Below, piece by piece: positions 35,532-44,946 of a DNA stretch of 64,000 nucleotides (its first letter is position 1; every line of letters starts with the position of its first letter). A program made the translations under genes and the position numbers. Below the pieces are notes generated by a model that saw nothing but the letters and a program-made list of their open reading frames with translations, was not told where the DNA came from and did no database searches. The stretch is from Gluconacetobacter asukensis (GTDB lineage: Bacteria > Pseudomonadota > Alphaproteobacteria > Acetobacterales > Acetobacteraceae), in assembly GCF_014174375.1 (NCBI RefSeq), contig NZ_JABEQE010000013.1, forward strand, positions 62,001-126,000, in the 5' to 3' direction.

Positions 35532-37034
35532 TTAAACGGATAAAAGTCTTTTTGCTTCTTTTTCTTCAGAAAAAGAAGGCTCTCCTGCCACCGCACGAAA
35601 CCGTGCGGTGGCAGGGTCCGCCTTGTAAAAATCTGCCGTCGGATACGGCGCGCGGGCCAGTTCGTCCACGGCGGCGATAATCCGTGCCGCTTTTGCGTCA
35701 TCCATCAGCACGCTGAAATTCAGGCGCGTCCAGCCGGGCTTGCGCATTTCGTCACCCGAGAGGATCGCGGCGCGCAACGTGTCGGATTCCGTGCGGTCGA
35801 TGCCGAGCAGCCGGTGGGCGTAGGGGCCGGCACAGGCGCAGCCGCCGCGCGCTTGGATGCCGTAGCAGTCGGACAGCATGCGGGTGAAGAGCTGCTGGTG
35901 GAGCATGCCGCCGCGCTGCCGGTCGTGGACCTGCATCGAGAAGATCGGCAGCCGCCGTGTGGCGCGCGGGTTGCCCAGGATCACGAGGTTGGGGTTGTGG
36001 TCCCAGACGGCCCGCGCCGCGTGGTACAGCGTGTCGTGGCGGGCATTCATGACATCCTGCCCGATCGCGTCCTTGACCAGGAAGGCGAGGGCGGCGCGGA
36101 TGTCGCCGGTCACGTTGGGGGTGCCGGCTTCCTCGCGCGTCGCGATGGCGTCGGCATAATCATGGCCCCAGGGCGAGACGAAGCGCACCGTGCCGCCGCC
36201 GGTGACGACCGGGCGGTGCAGCGTGACGGCGGCATCGCGGACGATCGTGATGCCCGAGGCGCCTGGTCCGCCCACGAATTTGTGGGGCGAGACCACGATG
36301 GCGTCTTTTTCCCATTCTGTACCGGGCTTCATGTCGATCGGCAGGTATGGGCCGCCGCCGGCATAGTCCCAGACGGCAAGGGCGCCGTGGGCCTTCAGCA
36401 GCGCCGTGACGGCATCGGTATCGGTGATGATGCCGGTGACGTTGGATGCGGCCGAGAAGGCGCCGATTTTCAGGCGTGACGGGCCGGCTTCCGTCAGGGA
36501 GGCCGCCAGATGCGCCAGGTCCGGTCCGCCCTCGGCGGCCTCGTCGATTTCGACGATCTCGGCGCCGCTTTCGCGCCAGGGCAGGATGTTGGAATGATGT
36601 TCGTAGGGGCCGATGAACACGATCGGGGCGGCGCCGCTGCGTGCGGCTTGCGGCACGCCGAGCAGGGCCACCAGCCGGTTCAGCCCCGCCGTGGCGCCCG
36701 AGCCGGTGAAGATGGTCGAAAATCCTTCCCCGGCGCCGCACAGGCGAGCAATGGCGGCGCGTGCGGCATGGCGCAGGCGGCTGACATGCCGGCCGCAGAA
36801 CGAGGCCTCGGTATGGCTGTTGGCGTACCAGGGCAGGACATGATTCATCATGAAATCCTCGACCTGGCGCAGGGCCCGGCCCGAGGCCACGTAGTCGGCA
36901 TAGATCAGCTTCTGCACGCCGAAGGGGCCGGGGACGGGGGCGCCTTCGCCGATCAGCCCGGCGCGGAGACCGTCCAGCCCGCCCGCCTGCAGGGACATCG
37001 TGAAATCCGTGAAGAGATCCTGCCCGTCGCGCAC
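35532..37034 (-). CDS. class V PLP aminotransferase / cysteine-desulfurase-like enzyme
   Basis: 500 residues. The fold-type I class V core has PYEHHSN, DYAGGGPYLPID and the PLP lysine Lys252 in VVSPHKFVGGPG. A GGCACAGPYAH loop contains two cysteines where desulfurases hold their catalytic Cys, so sulfur chemistry is possible but unproven. It is longer than SufS/IscS (about 400). The final residues EPSFSEEKEAKRLLSV are translated from a dispersed hairpin repeat rather than family sequence. The divergent neighbour is an Lrp-type gene. Confidence 0.8.
   Translation of the reverse strand: MRDGQDLFTDFTMSLQAGGLDGLRAGLIGEGAPVPGPFGVQKLIYADYVASGRALRQVEDFMMNHVLPWYANSHTEASFCGRHVSRLRHAARAAIARLCGAGEGFSTIFTGSGATAGLNRLVALLGVPQAARSGAAPIVFIGPYEHHSNILPWRESGAEIVEIDEAAEGGPDLAHLAASLTEAGPSRLKIGAFSAASNVTGIITDTDAVTALLKAHGALAVWDYAGGGPYLPIDMKPGTEWEKDAIVVSPHKFVGGPGASGITIVRDAAVTLHRPVVTGGGTVRFVSPWGHDYADAIATREEAGTPNVTGDIRAALAFLVKDAIGQDVMNARHDTLYHAARAVWDHNPNLVILGNPRATRRLPIFSMQVHDRQRGGMLHQQLFTRMLSDCYGIQARGGCACAGPYAHRLLGIDRTESDTLRAAILSGDEMRKPGWTRLNFSVLMDDAKAARIIAAVDELARAPYPTADFYKADPATARFRAVAGEPSFSEEKEAKRLLSV
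35534..35578. repeat. 45-nt hairpin repeat, copy 1
   Basis: It matches 61592-61636 at 44 of 45 positions. The core is a perfect inverted repeat CTTCTTTTTC-TTCA-GAAAAAGAAG preceded by AAAAGTCTTTTTG. It looks like a mobile or family-specific terminator. In this copy it lies inside the 3' end of the class V aminotransferase frame. Confidence 0.85.
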
Positions 37035-37150
37035 CGCCTGCCTCCGTCAATGGATGGCGAAAAAATAGACGGGATTTGGCGGAAGAACTTTATCATTCTC
37101 TCGATTGAAACGGAAATAATTGGGTCATATGATCTGGAATTGGCGAAAAA

Positions 37151-37594
37151 ATGGATCATTTTGATCTGGCATTGCTGCAGGCGCTGCAACGCGATGCCGG
37201 CGTGTCGCAGCGTGAACTGGCCGAGCGGATCGGGCTGTCGCAGAATGCCTGCTGGCGGCGGCTGCATGCGTTGCGGGAGCGCGGGCTGATCCGTCAGCAG
37301 ACGGTACTGCTCGGTCCCGATTCCGTGGGGCTGACGGTGTTTGTGATGGTACGCACCCGTCACCATTCCCGGGACTGGCTGGACCGCTTTCGCGAGGCGG
37401 TGGTGTCGGTGCCCAATGTGATCGATTTCTACCTGATCGCCGGCGATTACGATTAGATGCTGAAGATCGTGACGACGGACATGAATGCATTCGACGCCAT
37501 CTATCGCGCGCTGATCGCGCGGGTCGAACTGGATACTGTCACATCATACATGGCGATGGAGGCGATCTGCGATCGGCGGGACCTGCCATTGTGA
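37151..37594 (+). pseudogene. Lrp/AsnC-family regulator interrupted by an in-frame amber codon
   Basis: The HTH (FDLALLQALQRDAGVSQREL, then AERIGLSQNACWRRLHAL) and most of the RAM ligand domain read normally to GDYD. A TAG at 37454-37456 then replaces the usual Tyr codon. The same frame resumes with MLKIVTTDMNAFDAIYRALI and runs to a proper end at 37594, giving the standard 147 residues. This is a single-base nonsense change (TAC/TAT to TAG) or a sequencing error. The 101-residue product keeps the HTH but lacks the final helix and strand of the effector domain. It is divergent from the class V aminotransferase. Confidence 0.85.
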
Positions 37595-37624
37595 CAGGCC
37601 CCGGCGATCTTGTGCGCCTGAAGC

Positions 37625-37804
37625 TCAGAATTTGTTGATCGTGCCCTTTACGGCACCTTTCGCCTTCTCGGCGGTGCCTTTCATCTTCTGCGCTTCGCCT
37701 TCGGCTTCCAGATTGGGATTCCTGGTCGCCTTGCCGACATTGCGCTTGATCTCGCCGACCATCTTGTCGGCGTGGCCTTTGATCTTGTCCTTGAGTTCGC
37801 CCAT
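37625..37804 (-). CDS. CsbD-family stress protein
   Basis: 59 residues, Lys-rich and hydrophilic, beginning MGELKDKIKGHADKMVGE. CsbD-like proteins are small general-stress proteins of unknown mechanism. GAGGAG lies upstream of the chosen ATG. A longer frame upstream lacks similarity. Confidence 0.85.
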   Translation of the reverse strand: MGELKDKIKGHADKMVGEIKRNVGKATRNPNLEAEGEAQKMKGTAEKAKGAVKGTINKF

Positions 37805-37926
37805 CTCCGTGACTCCTCTGGTTCGTGGCCTCTCGGGCCGGAGGCTGGCACGGTGTAAAACGTCCGGGGCCGATGGGGGTTGCGTGGCGGGGGTTTTGCG
37901 ACGGGCCTGGCGATTCTGGAATGCGG

Positions 37927-38298
37927 TCAATGCTGCTCGTCGCCGATCGTCGCCTGGTCGGGCGTGACTTCACGCATCCGGGTGGGGGCCTTGCCTTTCG
38001 CATGGCTGGAGGTGGGGCAGGGAGCGGATGACGACGTGTCGTCGCCCCTCATGCCATGATGCATGCCGCCCATGCCGCCACCGCCTCCCCCGAAGCCGCC
38101 ACCGAAACCGCCCCCCGCCATGCCGCCACCCATGCCGCCGCCACCCATGCCCCCGCCGAATCCATGGTGGCCGCCAAAGCCGCCCGAACCGCCATGCCCC
38201 GAGCGGCAGGCCCCATCGGAATCGTCTCCGCCACAGGCGGCCAGCATCGGCAGGCAGGCGGCAAGCAGGCAGGGCAGCAGGATACGGGTCAGCTTCAT
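37927..38298 (-). CDS. glycine-rich lipoprotein
   Basis: 123 residues from MKLTRILLPCLLAACLPMLAAC, a signal peptide with lipobox LAAC. The middle is an extended GGG/GGM/GGF glycine repeat with scattered His and Met (about residues 35-85), followed by a short polar tail. Low complexity prevents family assignment. The His/Met content might bind metal, which is a guess. Confidence 0.6.
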   Translation of the reverse strand: MKLTRILLPCLLAACLPMLAACGGDDSDGACRSGHGGSGGFGGHHGFGGGMGGGGMGGGMAGGGFGGGFGGGGGGMGGMHHGMRGDDTSSSAPCPTSSHAKGKAPTRMREVTPDQATIGDEQH

Positions 38299-38386
38299 GG
38301 TCAGCGGCTCCATCAATGGACAGGAGGCGCGATGATGGGCATCTGCGGGCTGGAGGGAAAGCAACAGTCTGTAACCGAACGCGGCG

Positions 38387-39625
38387 TTATGTGGCGTCTT
38401 CGGAAGGGTCGTGTTCCAGGGGCGCCATGTCGGGAGTCAGGTGCAGCGCCAGATACAGCGCGACGATATCCTTGCTGGCGGTCAGGTCGACGCCGCAGAT
38501 GCTTTCGATCCGCCGCAGGCGGTAGTCCAGGCTGTTGCGATGCAGCCCGAGGGCGGCAGCGGTGGGTTGGGGCCGCATGCCGTGGGCCAGCCAGACCCGC
38601 ATCGTATGCAGCAACGTCGCGTGCCCTGTGGCCTCGAGCAGCGGGCGCAGCGGGGCGCGCAGCTCCTGGGTCCGCCAATCCTGGGACGGGGCGTCCAGCA
38701 GGACGGCCAGGCGCATTTCATCGTAGAATAGGAGTTCGCGTGCCGGGTGCAGGCGCTGTCCGACATCCAGCGTTGCCCGGGCCGTGTGGAAGGAGCGCAC
38801 CAGCCCGTCGGCCCCGTCGACGAACCCGCCCAGTGCCAGGCGCAGGTCGAGCCCGGTGGTGGCGCGGGCGCGGGCCAGCAGGCGGTGCGCCCGTTCGCGA
38901 TGCCAGTCCAGGCTCCAGGTGCCTTTGGCGGTGAGGGCCGGTTTCAGCACCGCGATCTCGGCCAGGGAGAGCGGTGCCACCAGATTCCCGCGCTCCGGCT
39001 CGCCGAGCAGGGTGATCAGCTGGTGCCGTTCGCCCAGCAATGCCGCGGCATCCGGCCCTTCGGAGCGGATTTCGATGATCGCGGCCACCCGTGGCTGCCG
39101 CAGGTCGATGCCCAGGCGGGCCGCCGAACGGGCCAGGGCCGGCGGGGTGGGGGCCTCGCGCACCAGGCTCAGCACCAGTTCCTCGCGCAGGCGGGCGTCG
39201 CGCGAGAGGGTGCGATTCTGGCGTGCATGCTCCAGCATCGTCTCGGCCGCCATGCGGACCAGCTCGGCATAGGGGCGCAGCGAGCCGGGGGTGCCGGTCA
39301 GCCCGACACAGCCTACGATCGCCCGGCCGATCCGCAGCGGCAGGTTGACGCCCGGCTGCGCGCCGCCGAACTGCCGGACGGCTCGGGCTTCGATCTCGAC
39401 CGCGCTGCTGCGCGCCAGGACCAGGAGGGCCCCGTCATGGACCTGGCCCAGCCGGGCGGGGTCGCCGCTGGCGATGATGATGCCGCGGGCGTCCATCACG
39501 TTGATGTTGCAGCCTGTGATGGCCATCGACCGGTCGACGATCGCCTGGGCCAGGGCGGGGTCGATGTCCGGACGCCCGATGCCGTCGGGCGTGGCGGTGT
39601 GGGCTGTCTGTTCCGGTGTCTTCAT
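38387..39625 (-). CDS. cdaR: sugar-diacid-type regulator CdaR
   Basis: 412 residues. The N-terminal sugar-diacid recognition domain (ALAQAIVDRSMAITGCNINV, then MDARGIIIASGDPARLGQVH) is followed by a GGDEF-like middle and a C-terminal PucR-type HTH (AALGLHRNSLDYRLRRIESI). CdaR activates glucarate, galactarate or glycerate genes. The divergent transporter and glycerate kinase fit that role. Confidence 0.92.
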   Translation of the reverse strand: MKTPEQTAHTATPDGIGRPDIDPALAQAIVDRSMAITGCNINVMDARGIIIASGDPARLGQVHDGALLVLARSSAVEIEARAVRQFGGAQPGVNLPLRIGRAIVGCVGLTGTPGSLRPYAELVRMAAETMLEHARQNRTLSRDARLREELVLSLVREAPTPPALARSAARLGIDLRQPRVAAIIEIRSEGPDAAALLGERHQLITLLGEPERGNLVAPLSLAEIAVLKPALTAKGTWSLDWHRERAHRLLARARATTGLDLRLALGGFVDGADGLVRSFHTARATLDVGQRLHPARELLFYDEMRLAVLLDAPSQDWRTQELRAPLRPLLEATGHATLLHTMRVWLAHGMRPQPTAAALGLHRNSLDYRLRRIESICGVDLTASKDIVALYLALHLTPDMAPLEHDPSEDAT

Positions 39626-39818
39626 GCTGTCCTGTCATATGCCCAGAATTTTGTGCCGATTCTGGCATATTTATCGTGCAGATGCACCAAGACGGCGGGC
39701 CGCTTCTGCCCGTAGGGTCGATTCAATGGCCCGGACGCCGCATGGTGTCTGGAGCCCCCGCCCGCATCCCGCCCCCGGGACGTGGCCGGGCAAGAAAAAC
39801 AAGCATCGGGGAAGAATG

Positions 39819-41132
39819 ATGCACGCAGCCTCCGCACTCTCGTCGCCGGCGGTGGACCGGCTGGACGCGACCTTTCGCAAGGTCGCGGGCAGGGTGGTGC
39901 CCTATATTTTCGTCTGTTACCTGTTCAATTACCTGGACCGGGTGAATGTCGGCTTCGCCAAGCTGGAGATGCTTGACGCGCTGCACATGTCCGAACGGGC
40001 CTATGGGCTTGGGGCCGGGATCTTCTTCCTTGGCTATATCGCCTGCGGCGTGCCCAGCAACCTGATGCTGCAGCGCGTGGGCGCGCGGCGGTGGCTGGCG
40101 CTGATCATGGTCCTGTGGGGCCTGCTGTCGGCGGCGCAGATGTTCGTGGCCGGTCCGACCAGCTTCTATCTGTTGCGCTTCGTGACCGGGGCGGCCGAGG
40201 CGGGGTTCTTTCCCGGTCTGGTGCTGTATCTGACGCGGTGGTTCCCCTCCGAACGGCAGGGGCGGGCGCTGACCCTGTTTATGTCGGCGATTCCGCTCTC
40301 CGGCGTGGTGGGCGGCCCGTTATCGGGGTGGATGCTGTCGCATTTCGCCTCGGCGCCCGGTGGGCTGGCGGCGTGGCAGTGGCTGTTCCTGCTGCAGGGG
40401 CTGCCGACCGTGGCACTGGGCATCGGCATGGTGATGCTGCTGAGCGACACGATCGAGCAGGCGGCCTGGCTGGCGCCGGAGGAGCGGGCGGCGGTCGGCG
40501 AGGCCTTGCGGCGCGACCGGCTGGAGCAGCCGAAGCAGCTGGCCGACAGTTTCGGCGCCGTATTGCGCAATCCGGCGGTCTGGATGCTGGGGCTGCTGTA
40601 TTTCTGCATCCAGGCCGGGGTCTACGCGATCAATTTCTGGCTGCCGACGATCATCCGCTCCAGCGGCATCCATGACGCGGCGACGATCGGCTGGCTGAGC
40701 GCCGTGCCGTATGTGGGGGCCAGCCTGTTCATGATCGTCATGGGCCGTTCGGCGGACCGGATGCGCGAGCGGCGGTGGCATCTGGCGGTTCCGCTGCTGA
40801 TGGCGGCGGGTGGGCTGGCACTGGCCGCCCGGTTCCCGGATTCGATGCCTGTGGCGCTGGGGGCGTTGACGGTGGCGACCGCGGGTGCGCTGACCGGCCT
40901 GCCGATGTTCTGGCCGCTTTGCAGCGGTTACCTGAGCCCGGCGGCGGCGGCGGGCGGGCTGGCGCTGATCAATTCGATGGGGCAGCTGGCTGGGTTCGTC
41001 AGCCCGTATCTGGTGGGCTGGATCAAGGACGCGACGCAGCGGACCGACGGGGCGCTGGCCCTGCTGGCGGCGATGGCGGTGCTGGGCGTGGTGCTTGTGC
41101 TGCGCATGCCCCCCACCCGCGTCAACCGCTGA
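39819..41132 (+). CDS. MFS transporter, ACS family (sugar acid / glycerate-type)
   Basis: About 437 residues from MHAASALSS with GGGGAAG upstream; the adjacent ATG at 39816 is equally readable. It has twelve membrane helices, with YLDRVNVGFAKLEM and AEAGFFPGLVLYLTRWFP, the signature blocks of the anion:cation symporter family (GudP/GarP-like). It is divergent from cdaR and precedes glycerate kinase. Uptake of a sugar diacid or glycerate is inferred from context. Confidence 0.87.
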   Translation: MHAASALSSPAVDRLDATFRKVAGRVVPYIFVCYLFNYLDRVNVGFAKLEMLDALHMSERAYGLGAGIFFLGYIACGVPSNLMLQRVGARRWLALIMVLWGLLSAAQMFVAGPTSFYLLRFVTGAAEAGFFPGLVLYLTRWFPSERQGRALTLFMSAIPLSGVVGGPLSGWMLSHFASAPGGLAAWQWLFLLQGLPTVALGIGMVMLLSDTIEQAAWLAPEERAAVGEALRRDRLEQPKQLADSFGAVLRNPAVWMLGLLYFCIQAGVYAINFWLPTIIRSSGIHDAATIGWLSAVPYVGASLFMIVMGRSADRMRERRWHLAVPLLMAAGGLALAARFPDSMPVALGALTVATAGALTGLPMFWPLCSGYLSPAAAAGGLALINSMGQLAGFVSPYLVGWIKDATQRTDGALALLAAMAVLGVVLVLRMPPTRVNR

Positions 41133-41296
41133 AAGCGTGGCTGGACATGCGCGCTGATGGCGATCCGGCGCGCGTTTCCTGCGCTCCGGTGCTCACGGCC
41201 ATCAAGGCCGCTCCGCGTCGAGGCTCGGAAACGCACGACGGGCGTGCCGCTTGCGCGGCACTCTCGCTCACCAGCCCCCATGTCCAGCCACGCTTT
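41132..41296. repeat. palindromic intergenic element, copy 1
   Basis: It is bounded by perfect 18-bp inverted repeats AAAGCGTGGCTGGACATG (41132-41149) and its complement (41279-41296). The interior continues as an imperfect long stem. Much of it is shared with 56189-56321, including the identical 17-mer CGTGCCGCTTGCGCGGC (41243-41259). It fills nearly the whole gap between the transporter stop and garK. Resembles a MITE/REP-type non-coding element. Confidence 0.8.
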
Positions 41297-41340
41297 CCGA
41301 GGCTCGGGTGGCATAATCAAAAACAACGGAGGGGGCGGCG

Positions 41341-42480
41341 ATGAAGATCGTGATCGTGTGTGATTCCTTCAAGGAAAGCCTGTCGGCGCTGCAGGTGGCC
41401 GATGCGATCGAGGATGGGTTTCGCGAGATCTATCCGGACGCGACCTATGTGAAGCTGCCGGCCGCCGATGGGGGGGAAGGTACGGCGGAGTCGCTGGTTC
41501 TGGCGACGGGCGGGCGGATGCTGACCCGGGAGGTGACCGGGCCGCTGGGCGCGCCGGTCACGGCGGCGTTCGGCATTCTGGGCGATGGGCGGACGGCGGT
41601 GGTGGAGATGGCCGCTGCCGCCGGGCTGATGCTGGTGCCGCGCGACCGGCGCGACCCGATGGCGGCCACGACCTATGGCGTCGGGCAACTGATCCTGGCG
41701 GCGCTCGATGAAGGATGCCGGCACGTCATTCTGGGACTCGGCGGCAGCGCCACCAATGATGGTGGCGCCGGCATGGCGCAGGCGCTGGGTGCGTCGCTGC
41801 GCGATCGGGACGGTGTCGAGCTGCCGTTCGGCGGTGGGGAACTGGCCCGGCTGGCGCGCATCGACCTCTCGGGCCTCGATGCCCGGCTGGCCGGCTGCCG
41901 GATCGAGGTGGCCTGCGATGTCGATAATCCGCTGACCGGTCCCTTCGGGGCCTCTGCGGTCTTTGGCCCGCAGAAGGGGGCGACGCCGGAGATGGTGCGC
42001 CTGCTGGATGGTGCGCTGGCGGGATATGCCAATCAGGTCGCGGCGGCGACCGGGCGCGCGGTCGATGCCGTTCCCGGCGCCGGCGCGGCAGGCGGGCTGG
42101 GGGCGGCGGCGCTGGCATTCCTGGATGCCACCTTGCGGCCGGGGGTGGAGATTGTGATGGAAGCGCTGGGTCTGGACGCCATTGTGGCCGATGCCGACCT
42201 GGTGATTACCGGCGAGGGTCGGATCGACGGGCAGACCGTGCATGGCAAGGCGCCGATCGGCGTGGCCCGGGTGGCCCGGCGGCATGGGCGGCCGGTGATC
42301 GGCATCGCCGGATCGCTGGGTGCGGATGCGGCCAGGGTGCATGCCCATGGGATCGATGCCGTCTTCAGCGTCGTCAACCGGCCCTGCACGCTGGAAGAGG
42401 CCCTGGCGGAGGCGGCGCTCAATGTCCGTGTGACGGCGCGCAACGTGGCCGCCGCGACCGCGATCTTTGGGACGAGATGA
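41341..42480 (+). CDS. garK: glycerate 2-kinase
   Basis: 379-residue GarK-family kinase: D-glycerate + ATP to 2-phosphoglycerate, feeding lower glycolysis. MKIVIVCDSFKESLSALQVA, LPAADGGEGTAESL, GLGGSATNDGGAGM and ITGEGRIDGQT are family signatures. It lies in the cdaR/MFS/garK unit, downstream of a repeat element that may attenuate read-through. Confidence 0.95.
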   Translation: MKIVIVCDSFKESLSALQVADAIEDGFREIYPDATYVKLPAADGGEGTAESLVLATGGRMLTREVTGPLGAPVTAAFGILGDGRTAVVEMAAAAGLMLVPRDRRDPMAATTYGVGQLILAALDEGCRHVILGLGGSATNDGGAGMAQALGASLRDRDGVELPFGGGELARLARIDLSGLDARLAGCRIEVACDVDNPLTGPFGASAVFGPQKGATPEMVRLLDGALAGYANQVAAATGRAVDAVPGAGAAGGLGAAALAFLDATLRPGVEIVMEALGLDAIVADADLVITGEGRIDGQTVHGKAPIGVARVARRHGRPVIGIAGSLGADAARVHAHGIDAVFSVVNRPCTLEEALAEAALNVRVTARNVAAATAIFGTR

Positions 42481-43047
42481 GATAAATGTAACCGACGGGC
42501 CGGGTTCCGTGGGAGGTTGATTTTATTTTATGTCAAATATGACAAAACGAAGACAGTGTCGTTGGGCTATGGCTGTTTTCCTGCCGGGGATGGGTTGTCT
42601 ATAAAATATTGTTTTTATGAGGATGTAGGGAAAGCGCCTTGCGTTTCGTGGGTGGGGGCGATGGTTTTTGCCCAATGAGAGATTAACTTAAATTAACTAA
42701 AAGACCATCGAGCTGTGTAACATAAGGACCGGAAAAGATCGCACCCGAGCCGTGGGTGCGTCCGATCAGGCCCGTGGCAACGCTGGCCGGGGGAGACCTG
42801 ACAGGGACGCATTCTTGATCTGGCGTCGGATTTCCCCGATGCTTGGCGAAAGAGCAGGAGGCTCGTGGCGATCGGCGCGGATCGCACCGGAGAGTGAGCG
42901 CGGTCATGGCGACCCCGTGGTTCGATGCCGCGTCGCGTGCCGATACCGGGCCTGTTCAGGCGACAATGTGCTTTTTGATTCGTCGTGCGGCCGGCGGCCG
43001 TCGCGACTGTTGGTTTATTATGGTCTCGAAGAGGGCAGGGAAACATT
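42481..43047. promoter_or_regulatory. long leader of the inositol operon
   Basis: 567 bp without a convincing gene. The first 240 bp are AT-rich and contain a dyad TGTCA-N4-TGACA (42531-42544) and TTAACTTAAATTAAC at about 42684, which resembles a master-regulator box. A 7-bp hairpin CGCACCC/GGGTGCG lies at 42740-42760. The rest is GC-rich leader sequence. Likely promoter plus a long 5' UTR. Confidence 0.5.
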
Positions 43048-44175
43048 ATGAAGACTAAGGGCGGTATCCGTATCGCGATCGTGGGCGTCGGCAACTGTGC
43101 CAGCGCCCTGATCCAGGGCATTCACTATTACGGCCCGAACCGCCACAACGAGGAAGTCATCGGCCTGATGCACGAAAGCCTCGGCGGCTATCGTCCCAGT
43201 GATATCGAGGTTGTGGCCGCGTTCGATATTGACGCGCGCAAGGTCGGCACCGATGTCAGCCGCGCCATCTTCGCTGCCCCCAATTGCGTCGTGAAGTTCG
43301 AGCCGAACATCCCCGACAGTGGCGTGACCGTGCGCATGGGCGCGGTGCTGGACGGCATGTCCGAGCATATGGCCAACCACGACGAGAAGCGCAGCTTCGT
43401 GCGCGCCGATGCGGCCGAGCCGACCCGTGAGGACGTGGTGGCGGAGCTGCGCCGCAGCGGTGCCGAAATCCTGGTGAACTACCTGCCGGTCGGCTCGGAG
43501 AAGGCCACCCGCTTCTACGCCGAATGCGCGCTGGAGGCCGGTGTCGGCTTCATCAACAACATCCCGGTCTTCATCGCCAGCGACCCGGAATATGCCGCCC
43601 GCTTTGCCGAGCGCAACGTGCCGATCATCGGTGACGACATCAAGTCGCAGCTGGGCGCGACCATCGTCCACCGCGTGCTGACCGACCTGTTCGCCAAGCG
43701 CGGCGTCAAGATGCTGCATACCTACCAGCTGAACACGGGCGGCAACACCGACTTCCTGAACATGAAGAATCAGGAGCGTCTGGCGTCGAAGAAGACCTCG
43801 AAGACCGAAGCCGTGCAGGCCGTCGCGAAGACGCGCATGGAGAACGAGGACATCCATGTCGGCCCCAGCGACTATGTGCCGTGGCAGAACGACAACAAGG
43901 TCTGCTTCATCCGCATGGAAGGCCATGCCTTCGGCAACGTGCCGCTGGAGCTGGAGCTGCGCCTGTCGGTGCAGGATTCGCCGAACTCGGCCGGTGTCGC
44001 CATCGACATGATCCGCTGCTGCAAGCTGGCGCTGGATTCCGGTGTGGGTGGAGTCCTGGCGGCGCCCAGCGCTTATTTCTGCAAGCATCCGCTGGTCCAG
44101 TACACGGATGACGAGGCGCACAAGATGGTCGAGGCGTTCATCGCCACCCATTCGACCGAGGCCGTTCCCGCCTGA
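43048..44175 (+). CDS. ino1: inositol-3-phosphate synthase
   Basis: 375-residue NAD-dependent cyclase converting glucose-6-phosphate to inositol-3-phosphate. Rossmann motif [15 protein letters not shown], then [32 protein letters not shown] and [12 protein letters not shown], match the actinobacterial/archaeal type. I start at [11 protein letters not shown]; the longer frame is leader. The stop overlaps the next ATG (TGATG), so the operon is tightly coupled. Confidence 0.95.
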   Translation: MKTKGGIRIAIVGVGNCASALIQGIHYYGPNRHNEEVIGLMHESLGGYRPSDIEVVAAFDIDARKVGTDVSRAIFAAPNCVVKFEPNIPDSGVTVRMGAVLDGMSEHMANHDEKRSFVRADAAEPTREDVVAELRRSGAEILVNYLPVGSEKATRFYAECALEAGVGFINNIPVFIASDPEYAARFAERNVPIIGDDIKSQLGATIVHRVLTDLFAKRGVKMLHTYQLNTGGNTDFLNMKNQERLASKKTSKTEAVQAVAKTRMENEDIHVGPSDYVPWQNDNKVCFIRMEGHAFGNVPLELELRLSVQDSPNSAGVAIDMIRCCKLALDSGVGGVLAAPSAYFCKHPLVQYTDDEAHKMVEAFIATHSTEAVPA

Positions 44176-44891
44176 TGAAGTGCCTGATCGTCGCCGCCGG
44201 GCAGGGCAGTCGCCTGCGTGACAAGGGGCCACTCAAGCCCCTGGTCCCGATCAGGGGGCGCCCCCTGATTGCCGAGGTCATCGACCGCGCCCGCCGTGGC
44301 GGGGTCGATGAATTCGTCATCATCAATGGCTATCGCGGCGACGAACTGTGCGCGGCCCTGGACGGCATGGCGGAATGTGACGGGGTGCGCGTCACCCATG
44401 TTCATAATTCGGCATGGGACCGCGCCAACGGGGTTTCCGTCCTCTGTGCCCGGCCGTTCCTTGACGGGCCGTTTCTGCTGACGATGTGCGACCATGTGCT
44501 GGACCCGGACATCAATCGCCTGATGGCGTCGATTCCGGCCGGCCGGGACGGTGTGACGCTGGGTATCGACAGCAATGTCGAGCGCATGCTGAACGACCCG
44601 GACGACGTGACGCGGGTATTGTGCCGGGACGGCCGGATCGAGCGCATCGGCAAGTCGCTGACGGAATTCAATGCGTTCGACACCGGGATCTTCCGGTGCA
44701 CGCCTTCTATGTTCGATGCCCTGGAAAGCAGCCAGGCCGAGGGCGAGGACAGTATTTCCGGCGCCATGAACACGCTGGCCCGCTGGCACAAGGCCTATGT
44801 CCTCGATATCGGCGAGCGTCTGTGGATCGATGTCGATGACCCGGTGGCCTATGACAAGGCCGAACGCCTGATGGCCCAAGGGCTGCTTTGA
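44175..44891 (+). CDS. IPCT-like inositol-phosphate cytidylyltransferase
   Basis: 238-residue nucleotidyltransferase. The N-terminal LIVAAGQGSRLRDKGPLKPL is the sugar-nucleotidyltransferase signature. DRANGVSVLCARPF, LLTMCDHVLDPD, FNAFDTGIFRC and RLWIDVDDPVAYDKAERL resemble archaeal CTP:inositol-1-phosphate cytidylyltransferase as I know it. It starts on the last base of the ino1 stop and precedes a CDP-alcohol transferase, so CDP-inositol formation is the best reading. A MobA- or choline-type role is less likely. Confidence 0.8.
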   Translation: MKCLIVAAGQGSRLRDKGPLKPLVPIRGRPLIAEVIDRARRGGVDEFVIINGYRGDELCAALDGMAECDGVRVTHVHNSAWDRANGVSVLCARPFLDGPFLLTMCDHVLDPDINRLMASIPAGRDGVTLGIDSNVERMLNDPDDVTRVLCRDGRIERIGKSLTEFNAFDTGIFRCTPSMFDALESSQAEGEDSISGAMNTLARWHKAYVLDIGERLWIDVDDPVAYDKAERLMAQGLL

Positions 44892-44946
44892 CAGGCATTG
44901 CCCTGGCCCCCACGGGTCAGGGGACGAGGAAACAAGGGCGCCAGTC

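Noticed and set aside
42843-43058. 71-codon frame just before ino1
   Set aside because: Starts at TTG without a ribosome site, overlaps the ino1 start and has no recognisable features; read as leader.
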